Assembly: GCA_012800515.1 (NCBI GenBank)
Contig: JAAZJE010000058.1
Span: 1 to 11,969 of the forward strand
DNA from: Clostridiaceae bacterium
GTDB taxonomy: Bacteria; Bacillota; Clostridia; Saccharofermentanales; Fastidiosipilaceae
Reading direction: 5' to 3'
DNA: 11,969 bases
Shown here: in pieces, positions 1-5,536 of the stretch
Numbering within the stretch: the stretch's first letter is position 1
Layout of the letters: every line of letters starts with the position of its first letter
Notes under the pieces: generated by a model
Told to the model about the DNA's origin: nothing
What the model saw: only the letters and a program-made list of their open reading frames with translations
Databases searched by the model: none
Made by a program: the position numbers and the translations under genes

Positions 1-191
1 AGCTGTATGATGCGGCAAGGGAGATGGGCGGCGATGTGTCGGGCGAGCACGGTATCGGCCACGCCAAGGTGAAGTATCTGGAGGAAAGCGTGGGCGATGT
101 GCAAATTGCCCTGATGCGAGGTATCAAGCGAACCTTCGACCCTAAGGGAATTTTGAATCCGGGGAAGGTTTTTCGATATAAAGAATCCTAA
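1..191 (+). CDS. FAD-linked oxidase (GlcD family), C-terminal end only
   Basis: This is the last 62 codons of a gene that begins before the window, read in the frame starting at base 3. The peptide contains SGEHGIGHAKVKYL followed by a tail with DPKGILNPGKVF. Both are hallmarks of the C-terminal FAD-oxidase domain of glycolate/D-lactate dehydrogenase subunit GlcD and related 2-hydroxyacid oxidases. In that family the HGIG segment lies near the flavin and substrate, and the NPGK motif closes the protein. The enzymes oxidise 2-hydroxy acids to 2-oxo acids using bound FAD, in the cytoplasm or at the inner face of the membrane. The exact substrate cannot be told from this piece. The stop is TAA. 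No T-rich terminator follows on this strand, though the tRNA terminator hairpin lies about 50 bases downstream. Confidence 0.85.
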   Translation, partial: LYDAAREMGGDVSGEHGIGHAKVKYLEESVGDVQIALMRGIKRTFDPKGILNPGKVFRYKES

Positions 192-227
192 CCGGAAAAA
201 ATGGTCTGTAAGAGCCATGCCGGCGGC

Positions 228-272
228 AAAAATACAAAGCGTCCTTACGGGATTTCAAAACCCCATAAGGAC
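228..272 (-). terminator. Rho-independent terminator of tRNA-Pro
   Basis: Read on the minus strand, an 11-bp stem (arms 262-272 and 241-251, fully paired with one G-U) encloses a 10-base loop. It is followed by a U-rich tail with five T in a row at 228-232. It begins 8 bases after the CCA end of the tRNA, so it most likely ends that transcript. On the plus strand there is no T run after the hairpin, so it is not a good terminator for the oxidase gene. Confidence 0.7.
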
Positions 273-280
273 ACTCATAC

Positions 281-357
281 TGGTCGGAGTGACAAGACTT
301 GAACTTGCGACCTCGTGCACCCCAAGCACGCACTCTAGCCACCTGAGCTACACCCCG
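281..357 (-). tRNA. tRNA-Pro, anticodon GGG
   Basis: The 77-base cloverleaf folds completely. The acceptor stem is CGGGGTG with CACTCCG (one G-U). The D arm contains GCTCAG. The anticodon stem CGTGC/GCACG closes the loop TTGGGGT, so the anticodon is GGG. The T arm GCAAG/CTTGT encloses the loop TTCAAGT. The discriminator base is A and the CCA end is encoded. The first base pair C1-G72 with A73 is usual for bacterial tRNA-Pro. It reads CCC and CCU codons. It has its own promoter upstream and a terminator downstream, so it is a single-gene transcription unit. Confidence 0.95.
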
Positions 358-367
358 GACGCAATAT

Positions 368-395
368 ATTCTATCATAAGTTAACTGCCTGTCAA
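368..395 (-). promoter_or_regulatory. Promoter of tRNA-Pro
   Basis: On the minus strand a perfect -35 box TTGACA (390-395) is followed after 16 bases by TAGAAT (368-373), five of six matches to the -10 consensus. The -10 box ends 10 bases before the tRNA 5' end, as expected for a stable-RNA gene with a very short leader. The -35 box is one arm of a TGTCAAA-N12-TTTGACA inverted repeat, whose other arm is the -35 of a rightward promoter. Confidence 0.7.
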
Positions 396-409
396 ATCAT
401 CCGGCTACT

Positions 410-437
410 TTGACAGGGCGTATATGTCTTTTACAAT
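410..437 (+). promoter_or_regulatory. Rightward sigma-A-type promoter of unknown target
   Basis: TTGACA (410-415) and TACAAT (432-437) are separated by 16 bases, so eleven of twelve consensus bases are present. Transcription would start near 444 and run into the short gap before, and then antisense to, the 3' end of the nucleoside hydrolase gene. The only open frame close by is a 26-codon one from ATG 449 to stop 529, with no ribosome binding site. The rest of the 358-545 gap shows nothing else I can name. Confidence 0.45.
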
Positions 438-545
438 ACGACTGCTCAATGGTATTTGGGCTTGCCGAATTCACAAGGAGTGTGCGGTTAAATGAGCTCT
501 CGATAAATCATGACGGAGTGTCCGGGTGAATCGGAATAGGTATCG

Positions 546-1457
546 CTATGAGCTGACTCGTTTAAATAGGTCGCCTATTATGGCGTCCCGATTTACATGG
601 TACACATATTTGCATGGCGGACGTCGGTGATCGAAGCCGTAATGATGATCATACTGCGGTATCGGTGTGGAGATTAACTTCTCACTGAGAAATTGCCCCT
701 GATCATTTAATAGCCAAGCCACCGCAGCGACATCCCATATCACTCGACTCCATACTCGACCTTTTGCATAGGTATTGGCCTCGTCGATAGTCTGCTGTGC
801 CAGATAGTCAGCCAGCGGATTTTTACCGGACAGCCAGTGGTTCAGTTCGGGCCCGGTTGTGGTCAACGCGCTGACGACGCCCATGCAGGGTAGCATAACC
901 AGCGGTGCGCCCGATCCATACACAACGCGCGCAGCGGCGACATCCTGCATCATGTTGAACTCGTTGGTGTCGGGCCATTCGATACTGTGTCCGCCCAGCC
1001 ATACCAATACTATTCGGTCGGCGATGTCGGGAGCCATAAGAAGTGCCGAAGCAATGTTAGTGATGGCACCGATAGCGACCACATACAGCGGCCGATCTGC
1101 CGTATAGGCCATGGCGCGCGCCGCTAAGTCGCGTGCGGCAGGAGAGTCCGTCGGGGTATTTTCATCCGGTAGATAAGTCTCGGAGCCTTTGAACACGTCG
1201 CACGCTTCCCCTGCCAGATCCAGTAGTTTCAGTATTTCATCATAGCTTTTCAACATTCCGTCCCGTGGCCCTGTTGAGCGACTGTTATGGAAAGGTGCCG
1301 CATACAGTGCTTTCAGGTCGAGTTTTTCCTTGATTCTCAGAGCGTAAGATATGGCAAACTGGTCGTCGATTTCATTGTAGGCGTCAGTATCCAGCACCAT
1401 GTCTACCCGGCCTTCGGGACAGGTTAGCATCTTAAGTCTCTGTTCCAGTGCCAGCAT
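546..1457 (-). CDS. Nucleoside hydrolase (inosine-uridine preferring family)
   Basis: The 303-residue protein has the full length of the family and its key motifs in order. Near the N-terminus DTD (23-25) and DD (31-32) form the calcium-binding aspartate cluster, in the spaced variant DTDAYNEIDD rather than the common DTDPGxDD. NEFN (165-168) is the ribose-contacting motif, and D242 in WDVAAVAW is the late calcium ligand. These enzymes split the N-glycosidic bond of ribonucleosides, giving ribose and free base for salvage. No signal peptide is seen, so it should be cytoplasmic. The start is ATG with AAGGA 8 bases upstream, and a stop blocks the frame further upstream. It sits 18 bases behind a truncated PIG-L-type gene and probably shares its promoter. 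No terminator is evident before the tRNA promoter. Whether it prefers purines or pyrimidines cannot be told. Confidence 0.9.
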   Translation of the reverse strand: MLALEQRLKMLTCPEGRVDMVLDTDAYNEIDDQFAISYALRIKEKLDLKALYAAPFHNSRSTGPRDGMLKSYDEILKLLDLAGEACDVFKGSETYLPDENTPTDSPAARDLAARAMAYTADRPLYVVAIGAITNIASALLMAPDIADRIVLVWLGGHSIEWPDTNEFNMMQDVAAARVVYGSGAPLVMLPCMGVVSALTTTGPELNHWLSGKNPLADYLAQQTIDEANTYAKGRVWSRVIWDVAAVAWLLNDQGQFLSEKLISTPIPQYDHHYGFDHRRPPCKYVYHVNRDAIIGDLFKRVSS

Positions 1458-1475
1458 TCTGTTTATCCTTCATCT

Positions 1476-1595
1476 TCATATGTGGTCGCCGCGCTTTACG
1501 TGGATCCCGCAGGTTCCCGCGCAATGGGTAAAGTCGTGCGGATGAGCAACAACTACCAGAAGCCGGATTTGTTCAAGCTTTGTGGAATCACTCAT
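1476..1595 (-). pseudogene. N-terminal remnant of a PIG-L/LmbE-type deacetylase
   Basis: The 39-codon frame starts at ATG with AGAGG 8 bases upstream and ends at TGA. It encodes a beta-strand LLVVV followed by AHPHDFTHCAGTCGIHVKRGD. This matches the start of PIG-L family deacetylases, whose AHPDD-type motif supplies zinc ligands, followed by a glycine turn and a helix leading to a GD(x)V strand. Family members run to well over 200 residues, so everything after the first strand-helix unit is missing. The stop comes immediately after GDHI, and the nucleoside hydrolase start follows 18 bases later. The likely event is a deletion that removed the body of the gene and kept its promoter and start, so the promoter may now serve the hydrolase. 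The short frame may still be translated, but it cannot be an active enzyme. Confidence 0.65.
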
Positions 1596-1630
1596 ACGTA
1601 TTACCTCTTTTACTCTTAAGGTGTTCCTTA

Positions 1631-1660
1631 ATTTTATCTTTTAATGGATTTGATTGTAAA
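1631..1660 (-). promoter_or_regulatory. Promoter for the PIG-L remnant and nucleoside hydrolase
   Basis: On the minus strand TTTACA (1655-1660) is followed after 18 bases by TAAAAT (1631-1636), each matching five of six consensus bases. It lies 35 bases before the ATG of the PIG-L remnant, in a local AT-rich patch. No other promoter is seen nearer to the nucleoside hydrolase. Confidence 0.5.
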
Positions 1661-1847
1661 GCTTCGTAAAGCTGTATCCGCATGCAGGATATGGGTATAT
1701 CTCGGGAACGAGCGAATATATCGCCCGCCAGACGGGAAGTACCTGCGATTATCGTGAATTGCCGCTCCCGGGCTGTGATCTATTGGTTGAAACAGGAGTT
1801 TGGTTCCGCCATGCCGTACTGCTTTCCCCGCCGGAGATAATAGATAG
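1660..1847 (+). pseudogene. Possible C-terminal scrap of a second ceramidase-like gene
   Basis: The frame opening after the stop at 1657 reads LYPHAGYGYISGTSEYIARQ and then DYRELPLPGCDLLVE. This resembles the last part of the ceramidase-like protein encoded further right, which has TYGYLPTR and then LYRHIPFAPEAAERLVE. The order GY-(I/L), YR, P, LVE is shared. The frame has no start codon of its own near the beginning and runs out of recognisable similarity after LVE (about base 1790). If correct, two tandem copies once lay here and a deletion fused the tail of one to the body of the other. The similarity is short and was judged by eye only. Confidence 0.3.
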
Positions 1848-2903
1848 GGTTGCGGCGAGCAGGACGACGAATATTTGGCTCGTCTGCCCGAACTCATCGC
1901 CGAGGCGGCCGTCGCCGCCCGAGAGGATCGACGCGAGGTGAAGCGGATCCGTCTCGGCCTGGGTGAGGCTGCCGGGCTGACCCGGAACCGTGAAGGTGGC
2001 GATTTTATCGACAGTCAGGTCTACAGCGTTAGATTCGAGCGGGCCGACGCTCAGCCGGTCACACTCCTCCATTACGCCTGCTATCCAGTCAAAAATTCAC
2101 GCTCGAAGCATGTCTCGGCCGACTATCCCGGCTACATCGTCAGTGCGCTGGCTGAACGAGGCGAACTGGGTTGCTATATCAACGTTCCCTGCGGCGATAT
2201 CAATCCCCAGGTACGCATGCCGGACACGATGGGAACTCCGGAAAAACTCTACGAAGACAGAGCACTTGACCGAATGCTCGGGAATTTCGCCGCGACCGTT
2301 TGCGAGGCTTATGTCGGCTCGGAATTTAAAAGTCTGCCCTTGAACGAGATTGTTGGTTCCGGCAAAGCCGCGGGTTCCGACAAAGGCGCGGGCGCTACCG
2401 ATACCGCAGGCACTTTCAGTGTCGAGTTTATTCGCGCCGCTCTGCCGCTCCGCCTGCTGAGACCCGCCGATATGGACGCAATCGTTGCAAAAGAGGGTGA
2501 GAGGTACGGAGCCGACTCGCATTATCTGACGGTTGCCCGCGCCTGGCGCGATTACCAGTCGGAGCAGATCGTAGCCAAGCGTCGTGCGGGCGAGCCGATC
2601 TTTATCGAGAACGTCGGAATTTATATCCTGCGCCTGGGCTCGCTCATTCTGGTTACGATTCCCTACGAAACCTTCGCGGAAATCGCCCGCGAATTGCGCC
2701 GTCGGCGACCCGACTTATACTGGATCGTGGCCGGAAACGCGCCGAACACATACGGATATCTGCCGACGCGGGCGGCCCTGGGACGACATGACGGCTACGG
2801 TTATGAAGCCTTCGGGAGCAGCTTCCTCTACCGCCATATCCCCTTCGCGCCGGAGGCCGCCGAACGCCTGGTCGAACAGATTATCGCCGCCCTGGATTGG
2901 TGA
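1848..2903 (+). pseudogene. N-terminally truncated neutral/alkaline-ceramidase-like hydrolase
   Basis: The frame is open from just after a stop at 1845-1847. Its first plausible start is TTG at 1875, without a convincing ribosome binding site, giving 342 residues. The body matches the neutral/alkaline non-lysosomal ceramidase family: HYACYP (His66) with SADYPGY, then NVPCGDINP (104-111), PYETF (Glu265) and TYGYLPTR (Tyr293/295). By analogy with Pseudomonas ceramidase these supply three of the four zinc ligands. The first ligand, in the THTHSxP segment about 100 residues before this start, is absent. The frame begins at EQDDEYLARLPELIAEA, the stretch that normally follows that motif. The catalytic serine of true ceramidases (GDVSP) is replaced by Asn (GDINP), so even an intact relative probably acts on another amide or ester. 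A Gly-rich hexapeptide repeat is inserted at residues 161-178. The downstream frame is intact, so loss was recent or a shortened product is still made. Confidence 0.7.
2355..2408 (+). repeat. In-frame 18-bp tandem repeat in the ceramidase-like gene
   Basis: Three consecutive 18-base units start at 2355, 2373 and 2391. The first two differ at only two bases. They encode GSGKAA, GSDKGA and GATDTA, a low-complexity, likely surface-exposed loop between two beta-strand-like segments. The third unit is diverged. Confidence 0.75.
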
Positions 2904-2916
2904 ACTGATTCAGCGA

Positions 2917-3384
2917 TTAATGCTTAGTATACTTATCCAGCGCTGCCTGCATCTTGTTGTTTTCGGCACGTTCTTTCAGCCTGGTTATTAGTGTGCTGAC
3001 AATCGTGCTTATTGTGTATGACAAAAAGAAACCGACCCAGGCCTTCCAGTTGTGTATAGGAAACCAGTCGAACAAAACAATCAGAACAGCAGTTGCGCCG
3101 AAAATAGTCAAGAAGAACAGCAGGTTTCTTAAGAAAATGGGCGCATTTTTTATCCATCTGTCCGTGAGAAAAGTGATTTTAACTATGTTTATTATGATTG
3201 CAAGTAGCAGTAATTGCAGCAAGGTCGCGATAGACAGTCCCCCGCTACCCAATCTAAACAGCGATGAATAATCGCTTATATAATCTCCGATAATTAAACT
3301 AAGCAGAGCATAAACAAACACAATAACTCCATATATGACAAAAACATCGGCGATATAATTAAAAAACGTTTTTTGCTTTTCCAT
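2917..3384 (-). CDS. DUF3021 membrane protein, likely inhibitor partner of the LytTR regulator
   Basis: The 155-residue protein has four predicted membrane segments (about 11-32, 50-72, 84-105 and 113-134) and a charged cytoplasmic tail with NNKMQAALDKY. The FDWFP...W..WVGFF pattern before the last segment and the N-K-x-x-x-x-x-L tail are typical of DUF3021. In streptococcal LytTR regulatory systems (HdrRM, BrsRM) a small membrane protein encoded beside the LytTR gene holds the regulator inactive until an unknown signal is sensed. By analogy this is the M component. Its ATG lies 2 bases after the stop of the LytTR gene, so the two are probably translationally coupled and made in fixed ratio. 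It is the last gene of the four-gene operon. Its stop lies only 13 bases from the convergent ceramidase-like gene, with no clear terminator between. Confidence 0.8.
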   Translation of the reverse strand: MEKQKTFFNYIADVFVIYGVIVFVYALLSLIIGDYISDYSSLFRLGSGGLSIATLLQLLLLAIIINIVKITFLTDRWIKNAPIFLRNLLFFLTIFGATAVLIVLFDWFPIHNWKAWVGFFLSYTISTIVSTLITRLKERAENNKMQAALDKYTKH

Positions 3385-3386
3385 GG

Positions 3387-3827
3387 CTATTTCAACCCCA
3401 GCTTTCTTCTTAATTCATCCGAGTACATGCGCGAGACAACAATCTGTTCGCCGTTTTGCAAAGTCACTCTGATCTTCCTGTTGATTTCCGCTCTCAGGCT
3501 TTTAACCTTTCTCAAATTTACTATGCCGTGTTTGCTGATACGTAGAAAGTCTCTTTCGCTAAGCTCCAGCTCTATTTCGTATAACTTCAAATCCGATTCG
3601 TAGATTTTGTCCGCCGTATAGACGAAGGTTTTGCGATCGACCGTTTCGATGTACAGAATGTCTTCTATATCCAACAGATATATCTCGTCCCTATATTTCA
3701 CGGGAATCTGCATATTGATCATTCGCATCAGCGCAACTATTTTCTCGATATCCCGCGTGAGTTTCGGCGCGCGGATTACCACTTCCGTGTCCTGATATTT
3801 AGCGTCAATATCTATTTCTATCTTCAT
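3387..3827 (-). CDS. LytTR-family DNA-binding transcriptional regulator without receiver domain
   Basis: The 146-residue protein has a short alpha/beta N-terminal part (1-40) and a LytTR DNA-binding domain (about 42-143). The domain shows EIYLLDIEDILYIETVDRK, the FLRISKHGIVNLRKVKSL segment and the closing VSRMYSDELRRKLG, all typical of LytTR. There is no phosphoryl-acceptor receiver domain, so it is not a classical two-component regulator. Instead it resembles HdrR/BrsR-like proteins, which are controlled by a neighbouring membrane protein. Its ATG abuts the permease TAA with no gap, and the DUF3021 gene follows after 2 bases. LytTR proteins bind pairs of about 9-bp direct repeats, and a candidate pair lies just upstream of the operon promoter, which suggests autoregulation. 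Confidence 0.88.
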   Translation of the reverse strand: MKIEIDIDAKYQDTEVVIRAPKLTRDIEKIVALMRMINMQIPVKYRDEIYLLDIEDILYIETVDRKTFVYTADKIYESDLKLYEIELELSERDFLRISKHGIVNLRKVKSLRAEINRKIRVTLQNGEQIVVSRMYSDELRRKLGLK

Positions 3828-4514
3828 TTACTCCAGCCCTTTTCTTCTGAATGCTATAAAAAACAGCACGACAAGAACCGCCGCATTCGTCACAATAATA
3901 CCAAAACTTTCGACTCGACCCCACTCAAAAGACATGTTATCCAGTAATAATCTTAACTGTTGAGTATATAAGAATCTGGCCACCTTTTCTATTGTACTGT
4001 TAAACATAGCCAGCATCGGTCCGAAGCTTAAAATCGCCATCGCCGGCATGACAAGAGATGTCGCCGCTATCTGGTTATCGGCCAATATCCCTATGCATCC
4101 TCCCAACACTATGGATATCGCAAAGCCGATTCCCATGACAGCCAAATAGAACAATATATTCCGCGCCGCAAAGCCCGTGGCCATTACTGCCGCGCCGCCC
4201 ATGCAAATGGTCCAAACGTATACTCCGACCCCCAGCAAATACTGCCACGGCGTGACATTAGCCATCATTAGTACCCTTAAGGTGTTTTTTTCTTTTTCTT
4301 CCGAAATTATTGCCGCCACGGCGGTTAAAGGAGCCATACCGATATACATCATGGAAAATATTTTAGTAAAAAACAGTTCCGGCATATCCGCTACCTTGAC
4401 AGCGTTTTCCATAATCAAGGTCATTATAGGAAAAAGAATGAATTGAATCAGTACGGTCTTATTTTTCAGCGTATCTCTAAATTGTTTTTTAATAACAACA
4501 ATAGTATTGCGCAT
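3828..4514 (-). CDS. ABC-2 type transporter permease
   Basis: The 228-residue membrane protein has about six hydrophobic segments (roughly 21-36, 53-70, 91-113, 120-145, 150-172 and 203-222). The cytoplasmic stretch ISEEKEKNTLRVLMMANVTP after the second segment is the characteristic coupling motif of ABC-2 permeases that export drugs, lipids, polysaccharides or peptides. It would form the membrane pore with the ATPase encoded just upstream, probably as a homodimer because only one permease gene is present. The start ATG directly follows the ATPase stop, with no intervening base, so translation is coupled. The substrate is unknown. In comparable LytTR-linked operons the exporters are thought to act in self-protection or peptide export. 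Confidence 0.85.
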   Translation of the reverse strand: MRNTIVVIKKQFRDTLKNKTVLIQFILFPIMTLIMENAVKVADMPELFFTKIFSMMYIGMAPLTAVAAIISEEKEKNTLRVLMMANVTPWQYLLGVGVYVWTICMGGAAVMATGFAARNILFYLAVMGIGFAISIVLGGCIGILADNQIAATSLVMPAMAILSFGPMLAMFNSTIEKVARFLYTQQLRLLLDNMSFEWGRVESFGIIVTNAAVLVVLFFIAFRRKGLE

Positions 4515-5363
4515 TTACGCGTCCTCCTGCAGTTTTCTTCCCGTCAGCTCCAAAAACACAGTCTCCAAGGTAGGTTCCGATGAATGTATGGTTTCGATTT
4601 TGCCTGCTTCGAGCAATTTAAAGATCTCACCCGCGGATTCTTTCCCGTGCGGCAGCTGCACATCTTCGCCTGACGACAAGTGCAACCGGATTGTTTTCTG
4701 ATGATTATATTTCCGGCACATTTCCCTCGGCGCTCCCTGCTCGACAATAACACCCTCGTTCAAAAGCGCTACCGTATCGCATAATGCCGCCGCCTCTTCC
4801 ATATTGTGAGTTGTGAGAAATATGGTACACCCGCTCTTTTTCTTGTCCAAAATAATCCTGTGTATCGACTTCATGGTCTGCGGGTCCAGGCCGCTCGTCG
4901 GCTCATCCAAAAAAATGATTTCCGGTGAATGCAGAAAAACTCTGGCCAGGCGAAGCTTTGTCCGCATGCCTTTGGACAAATGCATGGCCTTTTTCTTCAT
5001 CGCATCCCGCAATCCGACAATCTCCAGGGTGTGTTCAATGCTACTATGAGGAACTCCGTAAATATCCGCGAATATCGTTAGATTTTCCACGCAGGAAAAT
5101 CTGTCGTATACACCGAACTCGTCCATCATCACGCCGATCCTCTTTTTGTCTTCGCCTGTAAGATTCCCGACATTTTTGCCCAGGATTGAAGCTGAGCCGG
5201 CTTCATAGGGAAGCTGCCCGGTCAGTATCCGGATCAGAGTGGTTTTTCCGGCGCCGGACGGGCCGAGCAAGCCGAATATTTCCCCGGCCGGGATCTCAAA
5301 ACTTACCCCCGACAAAACCTGCTTCTCGGCAAATCTCTTGCCGACATTCACGCATTGAATCAT
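4515..5363 (-). CDS. ABC transporter ATP-binding protein
   Basis: The 282-residue protein has every catalytic motif of an ABC ATPase. These are Walker A GPSGAGKT (34-41), signature LSKGM (129-133, a variant of LSGGQ), Walker B IIFLDE (149-154), D-loop SGLD (157-160) and H-loop His186. The Q-loop position (VMMDEFGVYDRF) carries Asp/Glu rather than Gln, as is frequent in drug-exporter ATPases. The tail EPTLETVFLELTGRKL is typical of the DrrA/CcmA-like export subfamily. It supplies energy to the permease encoded immediately downstream. The ATG start has AAAAGGAG 7 bases upstream. This is the first gene of the operon ATPase-permease-LytTR-DUF3021. Confidence 0.92.
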   Translation of the reverse strand: MIQCVNVGKRFAEKQVLSGVSFEIPAGEIFGLLGPSGAGKTTLIRILTGQLPYEAGSASILGKNVGNLTGEDKKRIGVMMDEFGVYDRFSCVENLTIFADIYGVPHSSIEHTLEIVGLRDAMKKKAMHLSKGMRTKLRLARVFLHSPEIIFLDEPTSGLDPQTMKSIHRIILDKKKSGCTIFLTTHNMEEAAALCDTVALLNEGVIVEQGAPREMCRKYNHQKTIRLHLSSGEDVQLPHGKESAGEIFKLLEAGKIETIHSSEPTLETVFLELTGRKLQEDA

Positions 5364-5396
5364 GGACGGTCTCCTTTTCAGCCGTTTGCTATCTTT

Positions 5397-5425
5397 ATGC
5401 TAAAAGACGGTCCATCTGAATTCAA
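5397..5425 (-). promoter_or_regulatory. Probable promoter of the ABC-LytTR-DUF3021 operon
   Basis: On the minus strand TTGAAT (5420-5425) and TAGCAT (5397-5402) are separated by 17 bases, each matching four of six consensus bases. A start near 5390 would give a leader of about 28 bases with the AAAAGGAG ribosome site. The weak boxes would fit a promoter that needs an activator. Confidence 0.4.
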
Positions 5426-5437
5426 TGCCTCGAAACG

Positions 5438-5467
5438 CGAGTTGCCGCTTCGGTTGCCTCAGTTGCC
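5438..5467. promoter_or_regulatory. GTTGCC direct repeats, candidate LytTR binding site
   Basis: GTTGCC occurs at 5441, 5453 and 5462 on the plus strand. The outer two both read aGTTGCC and start 21 bp apart. AgrA-type LytTR proteins recognise 9-bp direct repeats with a 12-bp spacer and a GTT core, so phase and core agree. The site lies about 13-42 bp upstream of the -35 box of the ABC operon, a usual position for an activator. Outside the GTT core the match to the LytTR consensus is only partial. Confidence 0.35.
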
Positions 5468-5536
5468 AAAATTCGCCGTAACCGCATCGGCGGGAAGGGG
5501 CATTGGTGCCGCCACCGACGTGGGCGGCCCTTAGGC

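Noticed and set aside
142..342. 66-codon minus-strand frame
   Set aside because: It runs through the tRNA-Pro gene and its terminator.
1634..2072. Two minus-strand frames overlapping the start of the ceramidase-like gene
   Set aside because: Low-complexity, Ser/Arg-rich products without family features. The opposite strand carries recognisable protein motifs.
1875..2903. Reading the ceramidase-like frame as a complete gene from TTG 1875
   Set aside because: No adequate ribosome site, the frame is already in mid-domain at the start, and a required zinc-ligand segment is missing.
5365..5412. GACGGTC direct repeat (5365 and 5406) as operator of the ABC operon
   Set aside because: The spacing of 41 bp and the position over the ribosome site do not fit LytTR sites, and the GTTGCC pair fits better.
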